From contig QHVI01000055.1 of assembly GCA_003223515.1 (NCBI GenBank), positions 1 through 36,315 of the forward strand: DNA of 36,315 bases, written 5' to 3'. Positions 16,033 through 24,220 of the stretch are shown here, in pieces; the stretch's first letter is position 1, and the number at the start of each line of letters is the position of its first letter. A program made the position numbers and the translations under genes. The DNA comes from Candidatus Angelobacter sp. Gp1-AA117 (GTDB lineage: Bacteria; Acidobacteriota; Terriglobia; Terriglobales; Acidobacteriaceae). The notes under the pieces were generated by a model. It saw nothing but the letters and a program-made list of their open reading frames with translations. It ran no database searches and was not told the DNA's origin.

Positions 16033-17295
16033 TTACACCGCCATCTTTCCTGATACGCTGGCCTCCGGGAGTAAATCTTCAGCGCGAAATCTGGCAGGCA
16101 GGGGCAGATTTCGCAAGACCAGCACCAGCATGCAAGAAACAATGGCCAATCCCGCGCTGCCATAGAACACCCAGTTCCAGTTGCCAAATCTCTGGAAGAG
16201 CCAGGCCGCGGTGCCACCTCCCAGAATGGAGGCCACACCTTTCGCGGTGTAAAGGAACCCGTAATTGGAAGTGGCGTTGTCCGCGCCGAAGTAATCGCCA
16301 ATGATGGCGGGAAAGAGCGAGAACATGCTGCCCCAGATGAAATAGACAATGACCAGGCAAATATTGAACCAGGTGCCCGAGAGGCGGCCAACCCAGAGCA
16401 TAGCCAGCAGGCTGAAAGCCTGAAGAACAAAGGGAATGAACATGGCCATCTCCCGGCCGATGCGGTCGGAGAGCCAGCCCCAGAAGATGCGTCCGGCGCC
16501 ATTGGAGAGGCGACTGGAGGCGAGCGCGGCCGTCAGAGCCGCAGCGCTGATCTTGAAACTCTCCGCTACCGGACCACCCTGGGCTGTAAGCATCAAGCCG
16601 CCCACCGAGATCATCACGAAGGTGACATAGAGCAGATAAAAATGAGGCGTAAGCAGCATCTCCCAACTGTTGAACTGCTGGGAATTGCGCCGCAGTTTGG
16701 GCGAGACAGGCTTCTTGGCTGTAGCAGAAACCTGAAAATCAGCTCCGGGATTGTGGAGCACCTGCGCTACGATCAGAATCAAGAGGCTCTGCACGATGCC
16801 GGTGTATAGAAACGCCGTGCGATAGTTCGCGTGCTTAATGAGGTATTCAATAAAGGGTATGAAGAGGGCCGCCCCGGCGCCAAAGCCCGCAGTGATGAAC
16901 CCGGAGACAGTACCGCGTTTATCCGGAAACCATTTCAGCGCCGTGGCCACGGAGCCGCTATAGATAAAAGCAGCGCCCACGCCGGCCACCGAGTACAGGA
17001 CATAAAGCTGCATGAGCGAGTGAGCAAATGCTATGCTTGTCCAGCCGACGCCCACGAGCACTCCACCCAGGCTGAGAAAGATGCGGGGACCAAGGCGGTC
17101 GATCAGCCAGCCTTCCACGGGCGTGATCCAGGTCTCAAAGAAGATAAACAGCGTGAAGGCCCATTGAATGTCCGCGAGCCTCCAGTGTGTGTCAGCCTGC
17201 ATGGGTTTCACGAACAGAGTCCAGGCATACTGCAGGTTGGCGATCATGATCATGGCAATCACAGCGCTTGCGAATTGAGTCCACCGTTTGCTCAT
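16033..17295 (-). CDS. MFS transporter, OxlT (oxalate/formate antiporter-like) family
   Basis: A 12-helix major facilitator protein of 420 residues from the ATG at 17295, which has GAGGAT as ribosome site. A longer frame from 17316 would put that site inside the gene. Features are ANLQYAWTLFVKPMQ in TM1, WLIDRLGPRIFLSLGGVLVGVGW in the TM2-3 loop, GVGAAFIYSGSVATALKWFPDKRGTVSGF in TM4-5, and a second-half GWLSDRIGREMAMF loop. These match the oxalate/formate antiporter class, whose members exchange monocarboxylates or dicarboxylates. The downstream end abuts the NADAR remnant. The ketopantoate-reductase-like and oxalyl-CoA-synthetase-like genes lie upstream on the same strand, which supports an organic acid, possibly oxalate, as substrate. 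Confidence 0.9.
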   Translation of the reverse strand: MSKRWTQFASAVIAMIMIANLQYAWTLFVKPMQADTHWRLADIQWAFTLFIFFETWITPVEGWLIDRLGPRIFLSLGGVLVGVGWTSIAFAHSLMQLYVLYSVAGVGAAFIYSGSVATALKWFPDKRGTVSGFITAGFGAGAALFIPFIEYLIKHANYRTAFLYTGIVQSLLILIVAQVLHNPGADFQVSATAKKPVSPKLRRNSQQFNSWEMLLTPHFYLLYVTFVMISVGGLMLTAQGGPVAESFKISAAALTAALASSRLSNGAGRIFWGWLSDRIGREMAMFIPFVLQAFSLLAMLWVGRLSGTWFNICLVIVYFIWGSMFSLFPAIIGDYFGADNATSNYGFLYTAKGVASILGGGTAAWLFQRFGNWNWVFYGSAGLAIVSCMLVLVLRNLPLPARFRAEDLLPEASVSGKMAV

Positions 17296-17356
17296 ACCAT
17301 CCTCGTGATTTAGCAATTAGCAATTAGCAATTAGCTTTTGGCCCTTGGCTTTTCTT

Positions 17357-17578
17357 CCTCTGCGGCCTCTGCGTTCTCTGCATTGCTAACGTTCGAATTC
17401 TTCTCTGCTTGCGACGAATTCTCCCGCGCAGCCAAGGGCGGGTGCGGTCCATAGGGAGCAACACACCGCCAAATTCAATACATTATCAACTACTTTTGTT
17501 ACCTCTGCGCCCTCTGCGGTTAAAGCCTTTGGTTGTGGCTCGCCACGCTGCGGTTAAAGCCTTTGGTTGCGGCTCGCT
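17357..17578. repeat. Long direct repeat, copy B (between MFS gene and panE-like gene)
   Basis: Same orientation as copy A at 14173-14405 and similar over the whole length. Copy B also has a short internal duplication of GCGGTTAAAGCCTTTGGTTG (about 17513-17572). TAGCAATTAGCAATTAGC runs (17311-17336) lie just before it. The repeat fills the 304-base gap between the MFS start and the stop of the panE-like gene and would place the MFS promoter in or next to the repeat. Confidence 0.85.
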
Positions 17579-17599
17579 AGCTGCGTCCTTAGCGTTAAC

Positions 17600-18583
17600 C
17601 TAAGTTGCCCTCATGGCGGCGTGGCGCTCGGCCAGCAGCCTGGTGCACGCATACACGGTCCTCGTATATGGCATCGGCACTTCGAGATGTACGCCCAGCT
17701 CCACCACCGCGCCTACAATCGCTTCCAACTCCAGCGGCCTGCCGGCTTCCAGATCCTGAAGCATCGAGGTCTTATGCTCGCCCACTTTTTCCGCCCCGGC
17801 GATGCGCTGCTCAATGGAGACCGGCAACTCTATACCAAGACGGATGGAAAGCGCCTCGGTTTCTTTCATGATGCCGCGTATGATCTCCGCAACCTGCGGA
17901 TCGCGCACCATCTGCACCAGCGTGGCTCCAGTCAAGGCGCTGATGGGATTGAACGCCACGTTGCCGAGAATCTTTACCCAGATCTCGTTGCGTAAGTGCG
18001 TGGTGACCGGCGCGCGCAGCCCTGAAGCAATCAGCGCCTGGGCAATCTGCCGGCAACGTTCCGAGCGGCTGCCATCCGGCTCGCCCAGGGAGATGCGGTT
18101 GCCCTCGTGGTGCTTGATGACTCCGGGCTCCATGATCTCGGTGGAGAAATAAATGAGTGAGCCAACCACGCGGCGCGGCTCGATGGCTGTAGAAACCACT
18201 CCGCCGGGATCGACCTTTTCCAGATGCGTTCCGGCCAGCGGCCCGCCGTCATGCTGAAAATACCACCAGGGAATTCCGTTTTGCGTGCTGACGACGGTGG
18301 TCTCCGGCCCCAGCACCGGACGCAGTTGCGGAACCAGGGCAGGCAGTCCATGGGCCTTCACGCACAGGAAGACCACATCCATGGGGCCAGCTTCTTCAAG
18401 GTTGCCAATGATCCGGGGATGAGCGCGAAAATCATCATCGGCGCTGATGACGCGGACGCCGTTCTCCTGCATGGCGCGCAGATGAGCGCCGCGCGCGTGC
18501 AGGGTCACATCATATCCGGCGCGCGCCATCAGAGCGCCCATGTACGCCCCTACCGCGCCCGCGCCCACGATCAGGAATTTCAT
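17600..18583 (-). CDS. panE: 2-dehydropantoate 2-reductase family protein
   Basis: The ApbA/PanE family uses NADPH to reduce ketopantoate to pantoate for coenzyme A synthesis; several paralogues act on other 2-oxoacids. The 327-residue protein has the Rossmann motif GAGAVGAYMG (7-16), the TQNGIPWW segment (about 120), and the C-terminal-domain motif NEIWVKILGNVAFNPISALTG, where the Lys is the usual catalytic residue. Its ATG overlaps the stop of the upstream acyl-CoA synthetase gene (ATGA), so both are co-translated. That context suggests a role in organic acid metabolism rather than the housekeeping step, so the panE symbol is a family-level label. Confidence 0.85.
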   Translation of the reverse strand: MKFLIVGAGAVGAYMGALMARAGYDVTLHARGAHLRAMQENGVRVISADDDFRAHPRIIGNLEEAGPMDVVFLCVKAHGLPALVPQLRPVLGPETTVVSTQNGIPWWYFQHDGGPLAGTHLEKVDPGGVVSTAIEPRRVVGSLIYFSTEIMEPGVIKHHEGNRISLGEPDGSRSERCRQIAQALIASGLRAPVTTHLRNEIWVKILGNVAFNPISALTGATLVQMVRDPQVAEIIRGIMKETEALSIRLGIELPVSIEQRIAGAEKVGEHKTSMLQDLEAGRPLELEAIVGAVVELGVHLEVPMPYTRTVYACTRLLAERHAAMRAT

Positions 18584-20085
18584 TTGGGTTCACCTGAGAA
18601 AGCCGAAGCCAGGGCGCGCCGCTGGATCTTGCCGGTGGCGGTGCGTGGTATGGTCTCAACGATAAAGATCTTCTTGGGACACTTGAAGTCCGCCAGGCGC
18701 TCGCGGCAGTAGGCGAGCAGCGTGGATTCCGGCTGCGTTTCGCGCAGCACGACGGCACAGGCCACCTCTTCTCCCCAGGTGTTGTGCGGCATGCCAAAGG
18801 CCACGGCCTCAGCTACCGCCGGATGACCGAGCAGCACTTCGTCGATTTCACGCGGCGCGATCTTCTCGCCGCCCCGGTTGATCAGCTCCTTGATGCGTCC
18901 GGTAAGCGTGAGATAACCATGCTCATCGAGGAAGCCCTGGTCGCCGGTGCGGAACCATCCATTGGTAAATGATGTCGCGTTGGCTTCAGGATTGTTCTCG
19001 TATCCTTCAATCACGTTGGGCCCCTGGATCACCACTTCACCGGTCTGTCCGGGTTTGAGATGATTGCCCTTGTCGTCCATGATGCTCACGCCCACGCCAG
19101 TGCCCTGTCCTACAGAGCCGGGCTTGCGCGGCCGCGGCGGCAGAGGATTGGAGGCCATCTGGTGCGAGGCCTCGGTCATGCCGTAGGCTTCGAGCACCGG
19201 AACATCGAAGAGGCTTTCCATCTTTTCCATCACCTGCGGTGACAGCGCAGCGCTGCACGACCGCACAAAGCGCAGCCGGTCGGTGCCCTCGGGCTTCTTG
19301 TTGTCACCCATTCTGGCCAGCACAAGCTGGTGGATCGTGGGGACCGCCGAATACCATGTAACCCGGTGGTCGCGCACCGTTCTCCAATGCGATAGAGGAT
19401 TGAATTTTCCCGGAACCACCAGCGTGCCTCCGGAGAGGAACGTCGATAGCGTAGAGGCCACCAGCCCGTGTACGTGAAACAGCGGCATGGCGCATAAGGC
19501 CACGTCGTCAGGGGTGAGCGCATAAGTGTTCACGATGTTGTGGCAGGAGACGGCCAGGTTCTGGTGCTTCAAAGGGACGCGTTTCGGGCGTCCCGTGCTG
19601 CCGCTGGTGTGCAGGACCAGCGCAATGTTCTCCGGCGCAGGTTCAGCGACCGAAGCGCTCTTGGGCGCACCGGCCATGCGCACCGAACCATGCTCGTCCA
19701 TCTCCACATTAAATATAGGTATGCCACGCTCCTGGGCGGCGCGGCGGGCCTCATCAGCGCCCTCCGGCGGACAGAGCAGGACCCGGGCATTGGTATCGTC
19801 AAGATAAAAGCAGAACTCCTCGTATCTGTAGGCAGGATTCAACGGCGCAGCCGTTCCCGCAATCGAAGCCGCCAGGAAGGTCACGATAGTTGGCAGGCCG
19901 TTCGGCAACACGCTGGCCACGCGGTCACCCGGACGGATACCCGCGCCCGCCAGGCTTTCAGCCAGGCGCATGACCTGCTGGCGCAGCGATTCGTAAGAGA
20001 TCGTGGTATTCGATTCCGGAATAATCACAGCCGGAGACTGGGCAGGAGCAGCGTGCAACAGGGAGGAGAGGTTGCGAACATTCAT
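18580..20085 (-). CDS. Acyl-CoA synthetase of the Pcs60/AAE3 (oxalyl-CoA synthetase) type
   Basis: The 501-residue ANL-superfamily ligase activates a carboxylate as an acyl-adenylate and transfers it to CoA. Visible motifs are the ATP loop HTSGSTGRPKRVPL (from residue 159), PLFHVHGLVAS, TWYSAVPTIHQLVL, FVRSCSAALSPQVME, LEAYGMTEASHQMASNPLPPRPRKPGSVG, TGDQGFLDEHGYLTLTGRIKELINRGGEKI and the catalytic Lys486 in ATGKIQRR. The middle motifs are strikingly close to plant AAE3 and yeast Pcs60, which act on oxalate. That substrate is inferred from similarity and from the OxlT-like transporter nearby, not proven. It overlaps the panE-like gene by four bases. Confidence 0.88.
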   Translation of the reverse strand: MNVRNLSSLLHAAPAQSPAVIIPESNTTISYESLRQQVMRLAESLAGAGIRPGDRVASVLPNGLPTIVTFLAASIAGTAAPLNPAYRYEEFCFYLDDTNARVLLCPPEGADEARRAAQERGIPIFNVEMDEHGSVRMAGAPKSASVAEPAPENIALVLHTSGSTGRPKRVPLKHQNLAVSCHNIVNTYALTPDDVALCAMPLFHVHGLVASTLSTFLSGGTLVVPGKFNPLSHWRTVRDHRVTWYSAVPTIHQLVLARMGDNKKPEGTDRLRFVRSCSAALSPQVMEKMESLFDVPVLEAYGMTEASHQMASNPLPPRPRKPGSVGQGTGVGVSIMDDKGNHLKPGQTGEVVIQGPNVIEGYENNPEANATSFTNGWFRTGDQGFLDEHGYLTLTGRIKELINRGGEKIAPREIDEVLLGHPAVAEAVAFGMPHNTWGEEVACAVVLRETQPESTLLAYCRERLADFKCPKKIFIVETIPRTATGKIQRRALASAFSGEPK

Positions 20086-20329
20086 AGTTGGCTCTGCGTT
20101 TTGATGCGAAAACTCGGTGGATGTTTAACGGCCTGCTGGACAGGGGAGCCGCCGCCTGGAAATGATCTGGCCGTTAAAAATACCTTATTTTGTGAAATCA
20201 GGCAAAATCCTGAAAACCTTACCGCAGATGACGCTGATAACACAGATCGACTCTCGTTCAAGGCGATCCTCCTTCCATGCCGGCATATTCAATGATGCCC
20301 GGTGTTCTTGATATCATGAGTCATCCCGT

Positions 20330-20370
20330 GCGCAAGTGGCGGAATTGGCGGATGCGCCAGATTCAGGATC
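20330..20370 (+). pseudogene. 5' half of a tRNA-Leu(CAG) gene
   Basis: The sequence GCGCAAG TGGCGGAATTGGC, a D-arm, and the anticodon arm CCAGA-TTCAGGA-TC match the intact tRNA-Leu(UAG) at 20851 almost base for base, but with anticodon CAG. The match stops inside the 3' strand of the anticodon stem, and the VOC gene starts 7 bases later. The missing 3' half may be the fragment at 21083-21134. Read in frame it yields a spurious MAELADAP peptide ahead of the VOC protein. Confidence 0.75.
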
Positions 20371-20377
20371 GGAGAAC

Positions 20378-20779
20378 ATGCTCAAGCACTTTCCCCAGGC
20401 GGTTCCGGAGATTCCGGTCAGCAATGTCGAGAAAGCCGCCGAGTACTACGTGAATGTGCTCGGGTTCCATTTCGACTGGGGTAACGACCAGGGCGGGATC
20501 GGAGGCATCTCGCAGGGGAACTGCCGTATGTTCCTGACGAATGCACCGTTTTGCCGGCACTACGGGAATGGCGGGACCGTCGTGGTCTGGCTGAATCTGG
20601 AGAGCAAGCAAGAAGTTGACGAACTGTACCATCGTTGGCGGGAGGCGGGGGCGAAGGTCCTTGCTGAACCGGAAGATAAACCGTGGCATTTGCGCGAGTT
20701 CCGGGTCGCCGATCCGGATGGCAATCAATTGCGCGTGTTCTACGACTTCTCCTGGAAATTGCGCCCGGAGCAAGCGTAG
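20378..20779 (+). CDS. VOC-fold (glyoxalase/bleomycin-resistance-like) protein
   Basis: A 133-residue single vicinal-oxygen-chelate unit pair: EIPVSNVEKAAEYYVNVLGFHFDWG in the first beta-alpha-beta motif, and WHLREFRVADPDGNQLRVFYDF at the end, the family hallmark with a metal-ligand-type Glu near the C terminus. Enzymatic role is unknown; members include dioxygenases, isomerases and antibiotic-binding proteins. The start is the ATG at 20378 with GGAG just upstream. A longer frame from 20336 would translate a tRNA-Leu half-gene and is rejected. The gene sits between two tRNA-Leu sequences, which suggests arrival by recombination at the tRNA locus. Confidence 0.88.
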   Translation: MLKHFPQAVPEIPVSNVEKAAEYYVNVLGFHFDWGNDQGGIGGISQGNCRMFLTNAPFCRHYGNGGTVVVWLNLESKQEVDELYHRWREAGAKVLAEPEDKPWHLREFRVADPDGNQLRVFYDFSWKLRPEQA

Positions 20780-20850
20780 CACCCGCTATAGTTTTCGTTA
20801 CACTTGCTAAGCGCAATCCGTAGCAGTTGGCCAGTGATGATTCTAAATAT

Positions 20851-20935
<85 letters not shown>

Positions 20936-20985
20936 ACCTTTTTTCTTGTCCCGATCCCGCAAAGCGGGAGAGGGAACCCTGTTCT

Positions 20986-21010
20986 CGCAAATATCTCCAT
21001 CATATTTGCG
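20986..21010. terminator. Hairpin downstream of tRNA-Leu
   Basis: CGCAAATA (20986-20993) and TATTTGCG (21003-21010) are exact complements with a nine-base loop. Together with the CCCGC/GCGGG hairpin at 20956-20968 it could end tRNA transcription, though neither is followed by a strong T-run. Confidence 0.35.
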
Positions 21011-21082
21011 ACGCTCGTCTCTTATGTCAGGAAAGGTCGCCGGGGACGCAGGCCTGAGTCATCGGGTTAATCCGTATTCTTG

Positions 21083-21134
21083 TAGATCTGGTGGGTAAAA
21101 CCGTGGGGGTTCGAGTCCCAGCGCTTTGGCCACA
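21083..21134 (+). pseudogene. 3' half of a tRNA-Leu-like gene
   Basis: The stretch contains GATCTGG (3' anticodon stem), a variable-arm-like TGGGTAAAACCGT, and the T-arm GGGGGTTCGAGTCCC, then a decayed 3' end with GGCCA. It has no 5' half in place. Its TCTGG would pair exactly with the CCAGA of the half-gene at 20330-20370, so the two could be the separated halves of one tRNA-Leu(CAG). The acceptor strands no longer match. Confidence 0.55.
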
Positions 21135-21204
21135 CAAGCTTTGGGCGCTGTCGTCGGAGTGATCCTGCTCGATGTGGGAGTGCAGTCAGCACAGGTGACG
21201 AACC

Positions 21205-21446
21205 GAGGTTAGCCGCAATACTGTTCACTTAAGAAATCGCTGCCCGAAAGCGATGTCATTCCGAAGGCCCGTAAACTCGCGCGCGTTTTCTTCAGCGCAC
21301 GAGCCGGGCCGAGGAATCTGCTCCGCCCAATGCTTCGGTTTCACCAAACTGCAGGTAATAACACCCATATCCCGCCGTGAAAGCCTCTAATATTGACCAA
21401 CGAGGTTCAACTTTTTCTTAAGTGAACAGTATTGAGGTTAGCCGCA
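21205..21446. mobile_element. 217-bp MITE with 20-bp perfect inverted ends and 12-13 bp target duplication
   Basis: The left end AATACTGTTCACTTAAGAAA (21217-21236) is the exact reverse complement of 21414-21433. Outside both ends is the same GAGGTTAGCCGC (21205-21216 and 21434-21445), extendable to a shared A. The interior has no ORF. A non-autonomous element with a target duplication of this length fits IS4-like transposition (10-13 bp), but the mobilising transposase is not in the window. The right duplicate ends just before the stop codon of the minus-strand membrane protein gene (21450-21448). Confidence 0.9.
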
Positions 21447-21447
21447 T

Positions 21448-22677
21448 TCAATCGTTGTGAGCTTCTTTGACTTTCAGTCCGCGTTCGAAGACTTCTTTGT
21501 TTTGCGAATCTCCCAAAACGGCCTTGGCGAACTCGACATTCTCCCAAGAGACTCTATTGCGAATGTCCGGATCGATAATGACATCTGCGGGCACGGCCTG
21601 AAATCCTCGTAATCCTTCGCCGGGACGCGCAAACAAAGGATCGATCTTGGTTTTTTCGAGAATTTTGGTGAGGTCTTGCCGTATCTCGTCGATTGATGTC
21701 GCAGATTTGTGATATAGCTCGTTCGTTTTGATCGGTCCGCCCTTTTCCCGATATTTTTGGGCGATCTCCAGCACGCGCAGATATCCCTTTTCCGTCAATT
21801 CGAAGGGTTTGCTGACACTGCATCCGAAGCTGATCTGAATCTCAAAGATGCTCCTGCCGTCTTTTTCATATGGTGCCCGGATCTTTAAAGAAGCCTTGCC
21901 ACCTGCTTTCTCATACATCCAGCTTACAATAAGGGCCATGAAGAGCATACATAGCATGATTTTGAAGGAAATATTGGAGGCCCACCGGAGATCATCGTAG
22001 CGCGCATGTTTATCAAAAAAGTCTGCCAGCCATGGCAACTCCGTAAACTGCACCGCAATATAGGGAATTACTACTGCGATAGAAAGCCATGCGAGAGTAT
22101 GGAAGCCTCTTTTCCAGAAGGACTTGTATATACCGACGAGCACAAACACAAGTACCAGTACGCCTAATGCAATATCCGGACAATTCGCATACTTGCCGTC
22201 GTAAGCGAGCATAAAAATCATGTTTGTGCCGAAACCAAACATGAAGAAAATGCCCATCGAGACCCAAATAGCTCCTTGGAGCGATAGCTGAGGGAGCCTT
22301 CGAAACCATTTCGTTAACACTCGTGGTACAAACTTTTCATAAGTCTCCAACCCTGCGGTTGCGCCAAGAATAAATGCGGAATTCATTGTCGAGAATAATG
22401 TTCGGAAAAGTTTTGAGACCGTCAGAACGTTGGATGGACCTGACTGTCCGTACTGCAATACTGCCATGACGCACCAGACGACATAGGCCAAGGCCAGGAG
22501 TATGATACTAGCATCTCTGTCTGATGTCTTTAATTGGTCATCAGGGCGTTCACTCCGGTGGCCGGGGATGCCTTTTGTCCAAATCGAAAATAGGGAAACA
22601 GCGGCTATAAAAAAGACCACTGCCTGTACGAGGGAGCCAACTTCTCGGGCGCTCAGGCTCACATTTTCAGCAGTCAT
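21448..22677 (-). CDS. Seven-helix membrane protein with cytosolic winged-helix-like C domain, unknown function
   Basis: I do not recognise a named family. The 409-residue protein has seven predicted membrane spans between about residues 12 and 260 (for example GSLVQAVVFFIAAVSLFSIW, IILLALAYVVWCVMAVLQYG, IWVSMGIFFMFGFGTNMIFML, LGVLVLVFVLVGIYKSF). A soluble C-terminal part of about 150 residues follows, with FELTEKGYLRVLEIAQKYREKGGPI and SIDEIRQDLTKILEKTKIDPLF, which could be a helical or winged-helix signalling domain. The first hydrophilic loop contains SERPDDQLKTSDRD. It is transcribed away from the RelA/SpoT-like gene across a 427-base A+T-rich spacer. Base composition is clearly lower in G+C than the housekeeping genes, which fits horizontal acquisition. 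Confidence 0.75.
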   Translation of the reverse strand: MTAENVSLSAREVGSLVQAVVFFIAAVSLFSIWTKGIPGHRSERPDDQLKTSDRDASIILLALAYVVWCVMAVLQYGQSGPSNVLTVSKLFRTLFSTMNSAFILGATAGLETYEKFVPRVLTKWFRRLPQLSLQGAIWVSMGIFFMFGFGTNMIFMLAYDGKYANCPDIALGVLVLVFVLVGIYKSFWKRGFHTLAWLSIAVVIPYIAVQFTELPWLADFFDKHARYDDLRWASNISFKIMLCMLFMALIVSWMYEKAGGKASLKIRAPYEKDGRSIFEIQISFGCSVSKPFELTEKGYLRVLEIAQKYREKGGPIKTNELYHKSATSIDEIRQDLTKILEKTKIDPLFARPGEGLRGFQAVPADVIIDPDIRNRVSWENVEFAKAVLGDSQNKEVFERGLKVKEAHND

Positions 22678-23104
22678 ACTAATAACAGGGCTCCAGCAAG
22701 GATTACCCCGGTTTGAACCTTCCTCTCACGCCATTCTCACGCTTGAATGAATATGGCTCACGATCATTCTCACGATACATCAGCCCAGAAAATTCATGTT
22801 TTTCCGGTGCGAAGTGTAAGAATTTCTGATAGGTCTGTCAATAGGAGAATTGCAATTTGCCCGGAAACTACTCCCTAAATATCTAGTGGGGAGGTCGAAC
22901 TTCCCTCAATTTCATTTTCATTGGAAAACTTTAACTTTACAGCAAGATACGAGTTACGGTTTGTTATAAGCCTTTGATTTCATTGACATATGTAAAGGAT
23001 TACCTCAGAATGCTTGCGCAGACCAAAAATATATCGAGTGTTTTTTGTATCGGGGACCACACCCATATAGATTTTTGGATAAACGTGGTCTTAACAAAAC
23101 TAAT
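22678..23104. promoter_or_regulatory. Divergent A+T-rich control region of the island
   Basis: This spacer separates the minus-strand membrane protein from the RelA/SpoT-like gene. Near-duplicate CATTCTCACGCTTGAATG and GATCATTCTCACGATACATC segments lie at about 22732-22780. The rest is A+T-rich with no ORF on either strand that resembles a protein. Confidence 0.45.
22983..23011 (+). promoter_or_regulatory. Sigma-70-type promoter for the RelA/SpoT-like gene
   Basis: A perfect TTGACA (22983-22988) is followed after exactly 17 bases by CAGAAT (23006-23011), which keeps four of six -10 positions. It would give a leader of about 85 bases to the ATG at 23105. A second A+T-rich TTATAA lies at about 22964. 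Confidence 0.55.
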
Positions 23105-24220
23105 ATGGCTGTTCAGAACGAAAAACTGCGTCTGAAGTTACTTACCGAATTTGAAAATCGGCTTAAGGACTTTCATGACCTTAAGAGCATCTGCGAGCAA
23201 CTGGTCAAGCAACTGCTCGACGAAGAGAAAATCAAAGTTCATACGGTCAGCGGACGAGTCAAAGAGAAGGACAAACTGGCGGAGAAACTCTCGAAACCAG
23301 AAAAGAACTACAGTAATCTGCGTGAGATTACTGACGTAGTGGGCATACGCATCATCACGCACTTCGAGGATGAAATTTATAAGATCGGTGACTTGATTAC
23401 AAAAGAATTTACCGTTGATCCAGCCAACTCCGTTGATAAAGGCAAGATGCTGGATCCTGACAGATTTGGCTATCTTTCGCTTCACTATATCTGTTCTCTT
23501 TCTGACCATCGCTTGAAATTACGCGAATACATGCGCTTCAGGGATATAGCTTTTGAAATTCAAATACGTTCCATCTTGCAGCACACGTGGGCGGAAATTG
23601 AGCATGACCTCGGATATAAGAGCGGGACAGGGGTTCCAGACCCAATTCGCAGACGGTTTTCACGCCTTGCTGGCCTACTGGAAGTAGCCGACCAGGAGTT
23701 TGGCGCGATTCGGGACTGGCTGCACAATTATGCCGCAACCGTCAAGACGGAGGTGACTACATCCCCGGAGGAAGTGGGTATCGACAATATTTCGTTGAAA
23801 GCAATCTTCGAGCAGAACAGTGTTGTTCACGAGATAGATGAAGAGATAGCCAAAGGAAGCAATGCAAAGCTCAAGGAATACGCCGCTAGATTCATTCCGC
23901 TACTTTCCCGCGGACTTCCCCTGGTCGGAATCAATACAGTCGGGCATCTTATTGCAGAACTGATCAGACAAAGAGACTTACTCGTATATCAGGCAATAGC
24001 AAGATTTAAGGACAAAGGGCTGGAGGACTTGGATCGCGGAGTAAGTGTTCTTCAACTGCTTTGGGTTTTATTATGGTTTCAGGGAGGAGAAGAGGGCATA
24101 CTCAAAGGTCTGGCAAAGATGGGGCTGGAGGGCAGTCAACCTAATCACGCCTTCGCACATGAAATGTCGCAACAAATTAACGAATTTCAAAAAAAGGCTG
24201 GGCTTCCTAAAATATCTTGA
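23105..24220 (+). CDS. RelA/SpoT-domain alarmone synthetase-like protein without hydrolase domain
   Basis: The protein belongs to the RelA_SpoT synthetase superfamily, which moves pyrophosphate from ATP to GDP/GTP, or to tRNA and adenosine nucleotides in toxin versions. From the ATG at 23105 it has 371 residues. Synthetase motifs are visible: GRVKEKDKL (50-58), ITDVVGIRI (75-83, with the Asp that binds metal), DRFGYLSLHY (119-128), EIQIRSILQH (151-160) and TWAEIEHDLGYK (161-172). There is no HD hydrolase domain and no TGS/ACT module. Residues about 215-371 form an alpha-helical C-terminal region I cannot name. A TTG at 23045 would extend it by 20 residues. It may be a small alarmone synthetase or a ToxSAS-type toxin; its place in the island favours a conflict role. 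Confidence 0.85.
   Translation: MAVQNEKLRLKLLTEFENRLKDFHDLKSICEQLVKQLLDEEKIKVHTVSGRVKEKDKLAEKLSKPEKNYSNLREITDVVGIRIITHFEDEIYKIGDLITKEFTVDPANSVDKGKMLDPDRFGYLSLHYICSLSDHRLKLREYMRFRDIAFEIQIRSILQHTWAEIEHDLGYKSGTGVPDPIRRRFSRLAGLLEVADQEFGAIRDWLHNYAATVKTEVTTSPEEVGIDNISLKAIFEQNSVVHEIDEEIAKGSNAKLKEYAARFIPLLSRGLPLVGINTVGHLIAELIRQRDLLVYQAIARFKDKGLEDLDRGVSVLQLLWVLLWFQGGEEGILKGLAKMGLEGSQPNHAFAHEMSQQINEFQKKAGLPKIS

Noticed and set aside
15645-16502. A 285-codon minus-strand ORF taken as one gene
   Set aside because: Its first half is an out-of-frame reading of the MFS gene; only the part downstream of the MFS stop is real, as the NADAR remnant.
20336-20377. N-terminal extension MAELADAPDSGSEN of the VOC protein
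   Set aside because: These codons lie in the tRNA-Leu half-gene; the peptide is the classic spurious translation of a leucine tRNA. The ATG at 20378 is the better start.
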